Of a stretch of DNA of 64,000 bases, positions 10,331 through 21,720 are shown in pieces. This DNA comes from Trichopria drosophilae (lineage: Eukaryota > Arthropoda > Insecta > Hymenoptera > Diapriidae). The notes beneath the pieces were generated by a model, which saw only the letters and a list, made by a program, of their open reading frames with translations, ran no database searches and had not been told where the DNA came from. The stretch is taken from assembly GCA_030407085.1 (NCBI GenBank), contig CM059585.1, forward strand, positions 13,881,001 through 13,945,000. The letters run 5' to 3'. The translations under genes and the position numbers were made by a program. Position 1 is the stretch's first letter. Every line of letters begins with the position of its first letter.

Positions 10331-13300
10331 CAGCTTCCATTCTCTCTTTGCCATATACGATGTCACCTATCTGTCATTGTCAATATTTATCTTAACCTCT
10401 AAATAGTGACTCTGAAAATGTCTAGTCCTTAAAAAAAAAAAAAAGTTATTGAAGTCTTGCAAAAGATTTGTGAAGTCTTAATTTTTGATTGGAAATGTCA
10501 CTAAATGCTAAAAATTTTTGGACTAAAAAAAATTGTCTGAACGAGTGATTCATGAAACTTTGACAGCGAATCGGCGCACGTCGCTCCTAATGCAACGATA
10601 TATTCAACGCGGAAGTCGAGTTTTAATCAGGTTGTTTATAAATAATACACAATCATACGAGCATTGTTCTGTTTGCGACCGTGAGAAAGAGATTCTCGAC
10701 GATATCGCGAGAAACGAGACGCGAGGAACTTTGAAAGTATCGCACGATTCAACGATCTCTTATCACTTTTTCGCGACCTCCTTGATAACGGAAACTAGCA
10801 AATTATCCGAGAGAAACTTGAAACGAGGTGAACTTAAATTTCAAAAACGTGCGGTAAACTTGTGTCTTCTTCTCGACAAAATTTCATGAATTTTGGAAAA
10901 TTTTGCAGATTTATTTTTTCGAGAACTAGACAAATTTTCATTTTTGTATAATACAACTGTAAAAAAATACTTAATATAACTGGAAAATTAGTAGCAATAT
11001 TAATTTGTTGCGAAGTTATTTTATTTAGTTAGTCGTAATAGTTTTAAGTCTTGAATTGATTAAAGAATGAAAAGTTTTGAATTTTTAGTACGATGTATAT
11101 TAACCAGAGAGAAAACTGTTGATTAATGTTTAGTTATGGACTGAAAATTAGTTATTTTCGATTTTAATTAGTAGCATTTGTAAATAATCAATAAATTTTT
11201 AATAATGCAATGTAACTAAATTTACTTTTAACGATTAATACATTTTTAAAAGGTAACTGAATTTTCTTTCTCACTATTCAACTAGTTAAACCGCTTTTAT
11301 TAAGAAAGTGGTAAAAAATAGATTAGGTTAATTTAATTTTAATTTAAATTAATAATTTTTCAAAACTTCAAATAATTTTCAAAAACATAATTGTAAAAGT
11401 CAATAATTTTTTAATACAATAACTTTAAAATTATCATTTAGTAGGTCGTAAATAAATATTACGGTGTTATAATTTAAACGAATCATTTTAATTTGAAGTG
11501 AAATTTATTAAAATATTTTAAAAAATGCAAAATTTTAATGAAGTATTAAATCAATTCTTACTAATTTAGTTAGCGCAGTAAACAATAACAAAAAGTAACT
11601 TTCTTATTTATGGCGGAGATTTTGATAAGACAATTTAAAGAAAAAAAAGTAAAAAAATTGTTTAATATTAAATTTATTTGTAAATCTTTGAAAAAAAGTT
11701 GTATGTTTTAAATATTTAATAATTATAAAAATAAAGTAAAAAATCATTCTTTTTAAGATAATCTCTGATTAATTACTTATAAACTATTCATAAATTAATA
11801 AAAAATTGTTCAAAATAATTTTTAAAGAATTTGACAAAATTATTTCTAAAATTCATTCATAAATAATGTTTACAAACACAATCTGTTTATGTTATTTATA
11901 AATCGTTAAATCTTAAAGAAATTTATTTTAAAAAAATTATCTCGCGAAAAAATGACCGATTCTTTAACATTTATATTTATAATTATTGTACAACTAAGAA
12001 ATATCGAAAGATAATTTAAAAGAATGCATTTTATTATTCTTTGCTAAGTAACTTAGAATTTTAAAATCATAAAAAAATGAATTCGTGTATTCTTTAATTA
12101 AAAAAATGTTTTCATTCATAACATAACCTCAAAAATGAAATTTAAGAACAAGAAATAAGGCAAAATTTTAGGTTCAACATTTTTTTCGTTCAAACTAAAG
12201 AATAATTTACAGAGACTCATCAACCTCTGTGCTTTTACAACCTTTTCAGGACGCTCGTAAAACTGTCAATAGTTACTCAAATATTCTGGATGTCGACATC
12301 AGTGAGGATAATTCAACTTCCTTCCTAACGTGCAACTACCAACTCAAATCACCGACAGTGTATTATTACCCACTTACTTGATTTCATACAAAAAAGATCA
12401 CGTTTTTGTTCTGAAGTTCCATTGTAAAAAAATTGCGCATATTTAGTTTTTGGATAAAAAATTCATTTTTTCAACTTTGTTGACATCTATTTCTTATGTT
12501 TTTTATTAAATTGTAAATTATAAAAACAATTACAAATACATTAATGGGCCAACTAGTATAAACATTAAACAAAATTTCTGAATTTTTTAACTGTCCTACA
12601 TTTGAAAAATTCCTATTTTTGTATAGAAAAAAATCGATTTTTACCAAAACAAACCTTCTCAAATTACTGTGTTTTTAAATTGAAAACTTAAATTGACTAC
12701 TGCACCAAAAAGTAAAAAGAAAAATTAATGTTTTTTTTCAATAACAATAACGTTTTCTGTATAAAAAAATAATTTTACCGATTCAAAAATCGCGCAAAAA
12801 AAAATTTTAGTCGATATTTTAAACATTTTTTCATAAATATTTCTCAAGATTTGTATTTTTCGGATTCTTTGTATGTTAAATACCTTTTAATTTAATAACA
12901 TTTTAATGAAGTATATTTTTTCAAAAAAACTTTTTTTTTTACTGTCCACTTGTATATTCTAAAAAAAATTCACAACGTAAAACTGACAATAACAATACCG
13001 ACATCCACTTAATGAGACTCAATAAGAAATTCATAACAAAAACAAAAACACGAAAAATTCTTTAAAATTTTAATAATTCCATGAAGAAATGAAAATAACA
13101 ACACTCACTAAAAATTATTTTTAAAAAAACGCAGCTCTATTTACTTTCATGACATTATCCAAAACGATGTCTGACCAAAAATTTTTCACATTAGTCCATT
13201 ACTACTGACGACATCCGTCGGACCCAGAATGTTTCTACTGCGACAACTCGAGCCGGTGTGGAAAATGTCGTCTTTTTCTACTTTTCTCAAGTAGATAAAG

Positions 13301-13599
13301 CCGCGTTGAGACAACGCTCCCTCAATGTTTACTCGATAAAAAACTACAGTTACTACTGATTTTTTCTCACTTCGAAACAAACAGAATACAATTTAGTCAA
13401 CACAACCTACAATTAACGAAAAAATTCACCATCTCGAACAGCGAATCCTCGTATCTCCGTACCAAAATACAAATTTCTACACAACATCCAAAAACGTCGA
13501 AATCACGTAAACAAATGAAAACAATCCAACGACAAAGTGTAAAAAAATCAGTTTCTCCTTTGCAAATACCCGCAAACAATTCGAGGGCCTTAAAAGCCG
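10331..13599. other. AT-rich intronic DNA
   Basis: No exon, element or array was recognised. The open frame at 10533-10889 and those at 12471-13732 show no family resemblance and lack splice or start context; they are not reported as genes. Confidence 0.55.
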
Positions 13600-13804
13600 A
13601 CATTTTCCCACCGTGGATAAAATTGAATTTTCCGTCACCTTGCCCTACACTGTAGGTCATTTTTTTCGCCGAAATGACAGTTCCTCGTGGTTTGAGTTCT
13701 CCATCGCGACCACGTGGTCTCCGCATCGTCATCGAGCATCGGATCGTGCGAGAGAAAACCTACTCTTCCCCACCACCCCTACCCCCATTCCCCCCACTGT
13801 CATA

Positions 13805-13829
13805 CTCTCTCTCTCTCTCTCTCTCTCTC
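13805..13829. repeat. (CT)12 microsatellite
   Basis: A perfect CT/GA dinucleotide run in intron 1, about 0.6 kb downstream of the exon 1 donor. On the gene strand it reads as GA repeats, the type bound by GAGA factor in insects. Confidence 0.9.
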
Positions 13830-14414
13830 GCACGCACGCGGTACTTATCGACCACGTGAGCGTAATCTCGCCGTTGCGTTTCATATTCTCCCATGACCCC
13901 CCTACTCCTCTTTCTCACTCTCGCGCCTTCTCTGTCGCGCGCGCTTCGATCGGCCCCGAGATGCCGCGGGGTCACGTGACCCCCAACCGCCGACACCCCC
14001 ACAATACGTTGCCGCACCACCCCCGCACCCATGGCGGGAAATTCGAGAGAGTAAAACAGCGCTCGCGCGCGCGCGGGTTCGTCGGACCGTGGAAAGTCGA
14101 AACTTGTTTCGCGAGCACGCCGGCCATGTGGATGACTACAATACCATTCGTTCTCTCATTCTCTCTCCCATTCTCTCCCTTTTCGGTCTACGCACACAAG
14201 GGGGAAAGCACGAGGCGAACCTTTAAGAAACCCGTAAGAATAACAAACACAACCGAAACAACACAACAGGATGCAGGAGCCTTCTTTCTCTCTCTCGCCC
14301 TCTCTTTCTTTCTCCTTCGTGACTCCCGCACTGCGATAAAACGAGACGCGTCCGGGTCGTGCAGGTGGTTGATGATCGTGGTGGATGGACGATTTTTGGC
14401 GACGGATTTCGTAC

Positions 14415-14479
14415 CCTGGATCGTTGGGCACTTCTGCCGGCGCGCCGCTGGCTGCGACCTCCTGACTCTGTTGTTCCAT
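14415..14479 (-). CDS. Rbp6: Exon 1 (coding part) of Rbp6/Musashi-type RNA-binding protein
   Basis: The minus-strand ATG at 14479 has a good context (AGG-ATG-G: purine at -3, G at +4). An in-frame TAA lies upstream at 14539-14537 with no ATG in between, so this is the supported start. The exon encodes 21 residues, beginning MEQQSQEVAASG and ending AEVPNDP, plus GG of a split glycine codon. The donor is GG|GTACGA, weaker than consensus. Joining to exon 2 gives PNDPGKMFIGGLSWQTSP, the linker and RNP2 strand known from MSI2/Rbp6 proteins (DPGKMFIGG). The alanine/glutamine-rich leader before RRM1 is short, as in the family. Regulation is probably from the surrounding GC-rich island. The splice phase, the DPGK junction and the RRM motif together make this strong, although each part alone is short. 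Confidence 0.85.
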
Positions 14480-15059
14480 CCTGGATCTTGGACGAAGCGC
14501 GAACTTCTCTTTCAAGAAAACTCTCGTTCCCTCTCCTTATCTCGCACTCTCTCTCTCTTCCTCCGTCGCGAAAAGTCGTCACCCGCGTCGACGCCTCCTT
14601 GCCGGCGAGGAGGACGTTTTTACACCGTTGCTCGCTGGTGCTAAGGCACCGACGTGCTGTCACTGTCGCCGGACTTGCGGTCACTTCCGGTCGTCGATCG
14701 TGGCAATCCGACTGATTCGCGCCGACTCGAAAACTGCACTCCTCGACGATGTCGTTCCTCGGGGAGCTGGGGGAGGAGGAGAAGGCTCGACGAGTACCGA
14801 GAGTACCTCGTCCTCGTCGTCGGCGACGTCGTCGAGCTTTTTTGCTTTCGGTGTTTTGTAGGGAGGGCTACGACGACGATTTTCGGTGTCGTTCCGCGCC
14901 CGAAACTACCGACTACTAAAAACTAAGGAAGGTAAAGAGAGAAGAGAGAGGTTACGTTGCTGCGCGTTGTACGGCGACTACTGATGACGGGCGGCGGCCG
15001 GATCTCGGACGTGCGACGCGCTCAGCGAGAGGTTCAACGCGACACTGCGCTCTGCGGCG

Positions 15060-15182
15060 CGGGGCGGGGGTGTGCCGGGGGGGTCGCCGGGGCCGGCGGG
15101 AGGGGGGTAGGGTCGAGCGGCGGGCTGCGGGGGCGGCGGGCGCCCTGGGGGTGGTGGGGGCGGGCGGGGCAGGGTAGGGGCG
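15060..15182 (+). promoter_or_regulatory. Guanine-run block, G-quadruplex candidate
   Basis: The plus strand carries many runs of four or more G separated by 1-10 nt (GGGGCGGGGG, CCGGGGGGG, GGGAGGGGGG and others). This is enough for several overlapping intramolecular quadruplexes. It lies about 0.6 kb upstream of the Rbp6 start and would be the template strand of that gene. Confidence 0.6.
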
Positions 15183-15314
15183 CGCTTGCGCCTTGGCGCA
15201 TCGTTCGGCACCGTGATCTCTCCTGGTGCACTGGTGTGTGCATCGCGCCGCACGGCCTTCCGGGAAGAGGCCCTCGGCCCGCCTCCGAATGCTTGGTGCT
15301 CCCGAGGCAGCATG

Positions 15315-15347
15315 TCTTCTTCTTCTTCTTCTTCTTCCTCCTCTTCT
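15315..15347. repeat. (TCT)n microsatellite
   Basis: A TCT/AGA trinucleotide run of about ten units, slightly interrupted at its right end by TCC. The serine run it would encode on the plus strand is not supported as protein. Confidence 0.9.
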
Positions 15348-15400
15348 GATACTCTTCCTTACATCCTTCTTCGGGATTCCCCCTCCCTTCCCAAAAAAAT

Positions 15401-17169
15401 GTTTTATAAAATCTATCAATTGTACTATAAAGAATGAAGAAATTAATGTTCATGTAATTACTGTGTAAAGTCTTGTTAGTGATACACAATTTTAATAAAA
15501 TTTGTTTGTGTTTGGAATTAAAATTAATATATAGTATAACTTTTAGTAGTTTCTTTGCATGATACAAATAGTAAAGCATTTATTTTTACTATAGAAATTC
15601 ATAGCTATAACATGATTGGGTTTTTAGGTAAACGATTTTACAGAGATGATGTTTTATAAACAATCATTCCATCATAAAGTTGTTCAATATATGAACGTTT
15701 CAACAAAATATGAGTAGGTCTCAAAACTAACAAATAAAAAAGCAGACAGTAAAAAAACACTTAAAAATGACTGCATTTTTGTTGATCGTTTTTTATGTGT
15801 CGACTTTTTGACTGTCGGCCTTATGATTGTCGGTTTTTTTACTTGACGGCTTTTTAATTTGTCGGTTTTCCGACCCACATCATAAAATATATGTGAGTGT
15901 GTGGAAAATGTTACATGTCTAATCAACACAAAAGAGACTCAACATCAATATTTTCAATCTGAACATTTGACAAACTCAACAAAATACCATATCAAATGAA
16001 AAACGCAAAAACGTGTATAAAATTTTGACACCGTTTAATGAAGTTCTATTAAGGTTACATGAGATTACATTTCAACTTGAACAGCTGAAGGAACGTACAC
16101 GAAAAAATTTCAAAAGAAAGATTAGTTCAGAACAAAATTCAAAAATTGTGAGACGAAGAAGCTGAAAATTTGTTCCCATGAAAATATATTTGCATTTATT
16201 AGCGGCAAATTACTCGTTTAATATGCGGTAGGCAATCGTTTGGTAATAGTTTCAACTAAATTATGCGAGTAAATTAAATCCATATTATCGGATTTGGTAC
16301 GGATTAAGTAAAGCGCATTCACCTGTTATTAAATATTGTCTGGCTCGTGTGTCTGTTTCTACTGCGGTAACAGTTTTTCTACTTTTCCTCAATTTTGGGC
16401 TGTCTCACGCAAATCCAACTTTATCTACTGCTAAAGTATCTCTGATTAAAATTTACTTATTACAAGTATCAATTCGCAGGTGCCTTTAATGATAGTTATT
16501 GATTTAATTCAAAGTATGAAATATTTGTGTTCTTCTTTAGTTAATGTCTCTTAATATCAATCTTTCGATATTTAATCGGTAATTAATCATTATTTATCTT
16601 TTCGCTCATATACCTTTCTCTTTTGCTCTCCTTGTTGACTTCCTCTCTCTTCTCCATGCAAACCAACATGTTTTATTTATCACCAGTAAATATTGATCTC
16701 CGTAAATTATATTAACAGTAACAACTTTATGGGAAACTCCGACCTTCCTGCGAAATAGGTATTAAATTTAAGCCTGAGTACCATTACAGGGACAGGCAAT
16801 AATTCTACGTTTTTATCTAATTGCAAGTTGACTCGAGCACTGCTACTTCTCCGTGGATCTTTGCTATCTAAGATAGTATTAATATAAAACTAAAAATAAT
16901 TTTAAAGATATGTGGTTTAATCATCATATCCAAGTTTTTTGTTGTTGCAATAATTCGATATCAAATTGATTTTTAAAATGTTCTTATAACATAATACATA
17001 CACAAAAATTGCTTTCCGCATATTAAATTACTGTTATCAAAAATGTCTTAGTTTCAAGGAAATATATGAAAAAACAGAATTAATTAAAAATAAAAATGAC
17101 TGGTTATCATGAAAACCATCAAAAAAATATTGTTGCATATGAATCGTAAACAAACAACAATAGTATATT
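15401..17169. other. AT-rich non-coding DNA
   Basis: Abrupt return to AT-rich sequence. No gene was seen. A word set around 16358-16400 (TTTCTACTGCGGTAACAG then TTTTTCTACTTTTCCTCAA) resembles 13226-13290 and 18241-18300 and may be a weak dispersed repeat. Confidence 0.5.
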
Positions 17170-17410
17170 ATGCTTCAAGGGAGGAAGCAATGCGAGGGCA
17201 GCACTCCTGCGAGGTGCGCGCGCTTGCCTCCCGTGTGGCGTACGCTATTTTTCTCCCGACCCCATCCATTACTCCCGCTGGCGACGCTTTCCGTCCCTAG
17301 GGAGTAATGAGAACGAAGCGTGCATGCGCGCTGGAGCCCGGCGGAATCGGCAACTTTCGTCCCGCGTTCCAAGCATGGAATACGGACATTCCGACGCGGT
17401 CGGGAGAAAA
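17170..17410. other. GC-rich island with 10-bp hairpin
   Basis: An isolated GC/CpG-rich block in AT-rich DNA. CATTACTCCC at 17267-17276 and GGGAGTAATG at 17300-17309 form a perfect 10-bp stem with a GC-rich 23-nt loop. No coding frame resembles a known protein. It is a candidate conserved or regulatory block. Confidence 0.45.
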
Positions 17411-17519
17411 TATTTTTATTTATAAAAATGAGCCGCAACTGCCCACTTTTCAATGCAGATAAGTCACAATTGCTTTAGAATTTGAAATAGAAAGTGACAT
17501 TTGCTTTAGCGAATTTTCC

Positions 17520-17690
17520 ATTTTCACCATGTTGGATCTGTTGTTTTGAATTTGGAATAAATTGTTGAATGCAGATCCGTAATCAGTCACCCCAAAAAAA
17601 CCCTAGTAACTAATTGAAGTAGATTTGACTTATTTTTTAGTTTTTAGTCTGCCATATTAGATCCGCCATTTTTAATTTTAAATATTGTTT
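17520..17690. repeat. AAAATGGCGGATCC-family fragments
   Basis: The minus-oriented half-arm at 17521-17606 ends GTAATCAGTCACCCCAAAAA. A second piece at 17646-17687 (GCCATATTAGATCCGCCATT) matches the other half of the family. The copy is diverged and rearranged. Confidence 0.6.
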
Positions 17691-19499
17691 TCTTTAAGTC
17701 GTATCCAGATATTGTTTAGCCACAGATTATCTAAAATTTCGATATTAACGGCAAGTTGATTAGAGCAAGTAAGGAAATAGTTACACTAACTAATTGACTA
17801 GATTTTCATTCAAAATAATTACTTAGTAACCACTTTACATCGTATTTTCACTATTTAGTTCGGTATCCAACCAATTTCTAGTCTCGAACTAAAAGAACTA
17901 AATGTTTGATTGCCCCAACCAACCCTTTAGCTTTCATGTTGTATAAAATTAAATTAATTGACATCGATTATTTTGCAAAGATGTAGTTCTTTATAACCAT
18001 ACTAGAATACATTAAATTAGACCAACGTATTCAAAAAACTTAGATTTTTTCCAATAGTCATACGAAGTTCGAAATTGTATTTTAGTAACTTTAATAATTG
18101 TAATAATAATTCTTAGAATAGTGGCGAAAATATACGCATCTAGAAAGTTCATCTACGTTATTTTTCTTAATTGTCATGAGCGAATCAGAAACAGAAAACT
18201 ACTATAAACAACTCTAATCAATAGTACTTTGAGAATAGTTCTACTGTCGGAATTCGGTAACAGTTTCAAATTTCTTTATGCGCCGTTTTTTACTTTTCTC
18301 AAAAAATAATTCTATGTGCACTTAATTCGTCTGTACGGTGTATAAATGGTAATGTTGCCCTTTCATGGTTGTATCAGCAGAACCTACTGGCGAGAAAATG
18401 GCAATTTTTACTAACCGAATCTAAATATAACATTTTATTTCATATTCAACATTTTAGGAAACTAAAAGCTCCCCCCCCCCTCCTTTTTTGTCTAACACGC
18501 TTTTTTAGATTTTCAGTTTCCTTTTGGGCACATATTTAGCAGAGTGGAGAAAAAAGACATCAATGTAATAATGAAAGAGCAATATCCACAAAAAAAGTGG
18601 CATCACGTATAAACGAAAAAACCATTTATCTCTTAAAAACACACTTTGAAACGAGACTGAAATTATATTAAGATAATAAAATTAACAATTATTGGTAAAT
18701 TCCTTAAGAAGTCGTTAAAAAATCGAAATTGGAAAATTTGGAAGACTTTTAAGAATCTGAATACATCAATAACAAATATAGTAGTTTTCTGGCACTTTTA
18801 CGAAAGTGTTACTTTTTTCTAAAACATTCAGCTACGATCTGTAAATATTTTACATGAGAAATATCGTGGTGTGAATGAAAAATTCAAATTATTAAAACAT
18901 TGTTATAATTTTATAACGATGATTTATACATGTGTATTCCTTCTTTGATATTGAAGTTTTGGAAAGATAATATGAAACTTTTGTAGAATAATATGGAAAC
19001 AATAAGCCAAGTTATACTTTACAACTTTACTTTTATGTCTCTATTGTCACTCGAGTCGTGTGCTCTCTACGTTTTGTTATGGAAATTTCGGTTGTATGTC
19101 TTCTTTATTTCTGGATGTACCTTTCAGAATTCTTTGCTATCTCTTTTACTCTTTTTTCACGTTCATTACTTTGCCCCACTACATAATGAAAAGAGTTATT
19201 CAATTTGGTCACTTTATCTTAAAAAGTTCCCCTCGAAATTTTCATTAGATCTCTCGGAATAAGAAAGGATAAATTGAGAAAAAAATCCATAGTTAAATTG
19301 ACTATATCACATAGTTGGAAAAATATAGTTAAAACTACTATGAAAAGTAGTTAAATTTACCACTTTCATAGTCGATTTTACTATAATTAAGTTACTAAAA
19401 AAGTCGCTAAAAATGGATGTTTTTTACAAGTTTAATCGAAAAAGTAAACATATCTAATTATGCTCTCAACCTAAAGTGCATAAAAAGTATATACGTTCG
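17691..19499. other. AT-rich non-coding DNA
   Basis: No gene. It contains ACTAACTAATTGACTAG-like words (17790-17810) similar to the foldback type at 5079, and a C10 run at about 18471. The open frame at 18993-19262 has no family resemblance. Confidence 0.5.
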
Positions 19500-19810
19500 A
19501 AATATGCATGGCGGAATTAAAAATTTAAAGATGGGGGACCCAATATGGCGTCAAATACATTGTAAAATCTTAAAGATAACCCATATATTTTGCAAATTGT
19601 CCAATTTGCGGCGGAATCGATTGAAGTTTATTACTCGGACGTTTTTGGGGTCGCTTATTGGGAATTTGAAGTTAGATTTTCAAAATTCAAAATGGCGGAT
19701 GCAATATGACGGACGCAATAGAGAAAAATTCATTGGTTTTACCTGAATTTTGTTACCCGAAGGTTTTTGGGGTCGCTGATTACGAATTTGAAGTCATATT
19801 TGCATGAAAC
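19500..19810. repeat. AAAATGGCGGATCC-family repeats, two to three units
   Basis: Two direct unit starts, TTTTTGGGGTCGCTTATTGG (about 19643) and TTTTTGGGGTCGCTGATTAC (about 19764), lie roughly 120 bp apart. AAAATGGCGGATGCAATATG follows the first, and a decayed unit sits at 19506-19555. The 109-codon frame over this repeat is incidental. Confidence 0.7.
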
Positions 19811-19872
19811 ATAAGAAGTCAAATCTGCATTGTTCAAAACTGAATGTATTTTTATGTAGATAAGAAACAGAA

Positions 19873-20183
19873 CACGGAGAAAAATAATCAGCAAAATCAG
19901 CCGAAAAATCCGCAGATTCTACGAATTTTATCCTATAGGGACAGCTGTTGGAATTCCGTAGGGATAGCCGATAATTTCAGCTAAATTTACTGAAAAAGTC
20001 CGCAAATTTAACGGAACAAATCTGCTACTGTAGCGGAAATTTAGAGCTAAGCGCGAATTGAGTAGGGTTAAGGCTACATTAGCGGAATCAAAACAGCTAA
20101 AATTGCATATATTTTCGGCAATTCCTGTCGAAAATTTTAGCTGATATGAATCAGCTAATCCAGCGGAGTCATTTTTCTCCGTG
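19873..20183. mobile_element. TIR element (MITE), CACGGAGAAAAAT termini
   Basis: Perfect 13-bp terminal inverted repeats: CACGGAGAAAAAT at 19873-19885 and ATTTTTCTCCGTG at 20171-20183. The 311-bp interior has no ORF but carries subterminal AATCAGC/GCTGAT and GCTAAATTT/AAATTTAGC words in both orientations. The target duplication is unclear. The superfamily is not assigned. Confidence 0.75.
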
Positions 20184-21128
20184 AATAATCCAATTTCTTA
20201 GTTAAAACGTCTTTCTAAATAAAAGAAGTAATATTATAAAAAAAACGTTAGAAAACAAACTGCACGAAAACTTAGAAAACAGTGAATACGTTTTTAAATT
20301 ATTTTTAAATTGATTGCAAGTATAATAGCCAATAAAACAATTAAATATATTCCAACCTTTGATATTTGCATGAAACATGCAAAAATTTATAAAGTAGACT
20401 TTTATATTATTATTTAACTTCTATACAGAATTTTCTTTATAATAATAGATAACGTTTCAGTCAAAAAATAAATATTTTATAAAGGGATTGCTCGCTTTCG
20501 ATGCATATAAGCTGTGAATGATTAATGTACGATAATTTCTTAATCGATTTTCGATAATATGAAATGAATAACCAAAGTAAAATCGGAAAGGCAATGTATG
20601 ATAATTAGTAACATTTTAAAAGTTCTTCTATATTTTGAAATACTCGAAAATGAGTTAAATAATGTAAATGTAATTCGTGTAAGATTTTTATAAAATTTAC
20701 AAATTACATATTGAATGTGTTTAAATTTAACATATAAATCCTTTCAATTTAAAACAACAGCTACAAGAAATTTAATCCAATAAAAAATTAAAACATCTTT
20801 TTCAGATAATTAGTATTCTCCAATAGTATTAAATTAATTAAAAGAGCGTTATGGATGGTATTTGTAAGTGTTTAAGTGAGAATTCATTAAGGCTGATGTC
20901 AACTGAAAGTGGAATATTTAATTTTTATTGTTGTATTACAATTCAATCTCAATGTTTTCAAAACTGACTCGTTAACTCGGTCGTTTATATCAAAAACAAC
21001 TTGCTGACTTTATACAATTTTGCCACGATTACATTATTGTTTATTTTATTCCTAGTAAAGGAAATCAATTTCTATCAAAATTGTATATAACTGATTCTTT
21101 GATGTCAGGAATTAATATTATATACAAA
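20184..21128. other. AT-rich non-coding DNA
   Basis: Nothing recognisable beyond simple AT-rich sequence. Confidence 0.5.
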
Positions 21129-21720
21129 TTAACCCGTTAACGCTAAAACCCTATGGAATTTGAGTCTTATTTTGACGTAACATCAAGTGTAGATACACAT
21201 TTTTTATAAAGTATAGCAAGTGTTATTATATGTTTTTTAGAGACGCTCTAAGATCTTATGCTCAACATTTAAAGATTTCTACTAGGAAACCAAACATGAC
21301 GGTGTTTTTGAGAAAAAAGTACAAAAAATCAAATTTTCTTTTTTAAAATCATAATTTCATACGAAATACTTAGAAGTAACAAAAAGTGACACTAAATGGC
21401 ACAAAGTCATAGAACTTTCAAAACGTGTTTTATTGCATACAGTAAATTCAAAATAGCTATTTGTGCACAAACATTTTGTACAAAAATTCAAGCTTCATCC
21501 AATATACAAATTTCAGTATTTCAGGTTTTCTGGGATCGCTGAATACGAAACCGTTTGCGGTTGTTCGAGATCCAAAATGGTGGATGTAACATGGCCGAAC
21601 TGTACGAATCTCGATAACTGGGGCATATTACAAGTTTTGTTATTTCAGCACTGTCACTTTTTTACCAAACGTTTTTTGACCAATTCTAAGATATTTTTGT
21701 CCTAAGGACATTTTGTCTAA
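21129..21720. mobile_element. Probable TTAA-type element remnant
   Basis: The left end resembles the element at 8036: TTAA at 21129-21132 followed by CCCGTTAACGC. Inside, at 21524-21600, lies an AAAATGGCGGATCC-family arm (TTCTGGGATCGCTGAATACG, then AAAATGGTGGATGTAACATG). No matching right terminus was found, so the end is approximate. Confidence 0.4.

Larger units (their letters stand above)
8819..14414 (-). other. Rbp6: Intron 1 of the Rbp6-like gene
   Basis: The intron is bounded by GTACGA (minus strand, GT at 14414-14413) and TTTTTTAG (AG at 8820-8819). It is 5,596 bp if no other exon intervenes. It contains a CpG island next to exon 2, an E-box/palindrome cluster at 10.15-10.33 kb and a long AT-rich middle. 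It also contains the left part of the GC-rich island around exon 1. Confidence 0.75.
13600..15400 (-). promoter_or_regulatory. GC/CpG-rich island around Rbp6 exon 1: 5' UTR and likely promoter
   Basis: A sharp rise in GC and CpG covers the first coding exon and about 0.9 kb upstream on the minus strand. It contains GA/CT-rich stretches, including (CT)12 at 13805-13829, a guanine-run block at 15060-15182 and a TCT run at 15315-15347. Large open frames in several frames, including 343 codons on the plus strand at 13613-14644, are low-complexity Arg/Ser/Pro-rich and look like a by-product of GC content. A transcription start cannot be placed from sequence alone. Confidence 0.55.

Noticed and set aside
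10533..10889. 118-codon plus-strand frame in intron 1
   Set aside because: No recognisable motif, no splice or promoter context; consistent with chance.
14480..14515. Upstream extension of Rbp6 to position 14515
   Set aside because: The codon there is TTG, not ATG. The first in-frame ATG after the TAA at 14539-14537 is at 14479 with a good context.
13613..14644. 343-codon plus-strand open frame
   Set aside because: Arg/Ser/Pro-rich low-complexity translation in a CpG island, overlapping several equally long frames and antisense to the better supported Rbp6 start exon.
14952..15419. Long proline/arginine-rich minus-strand frames upstream of Rbp6
   Set aside because: Created by G/C runs and the TCT microsatellite; no family resemblance, and stops separate them from the Rbp6 start.
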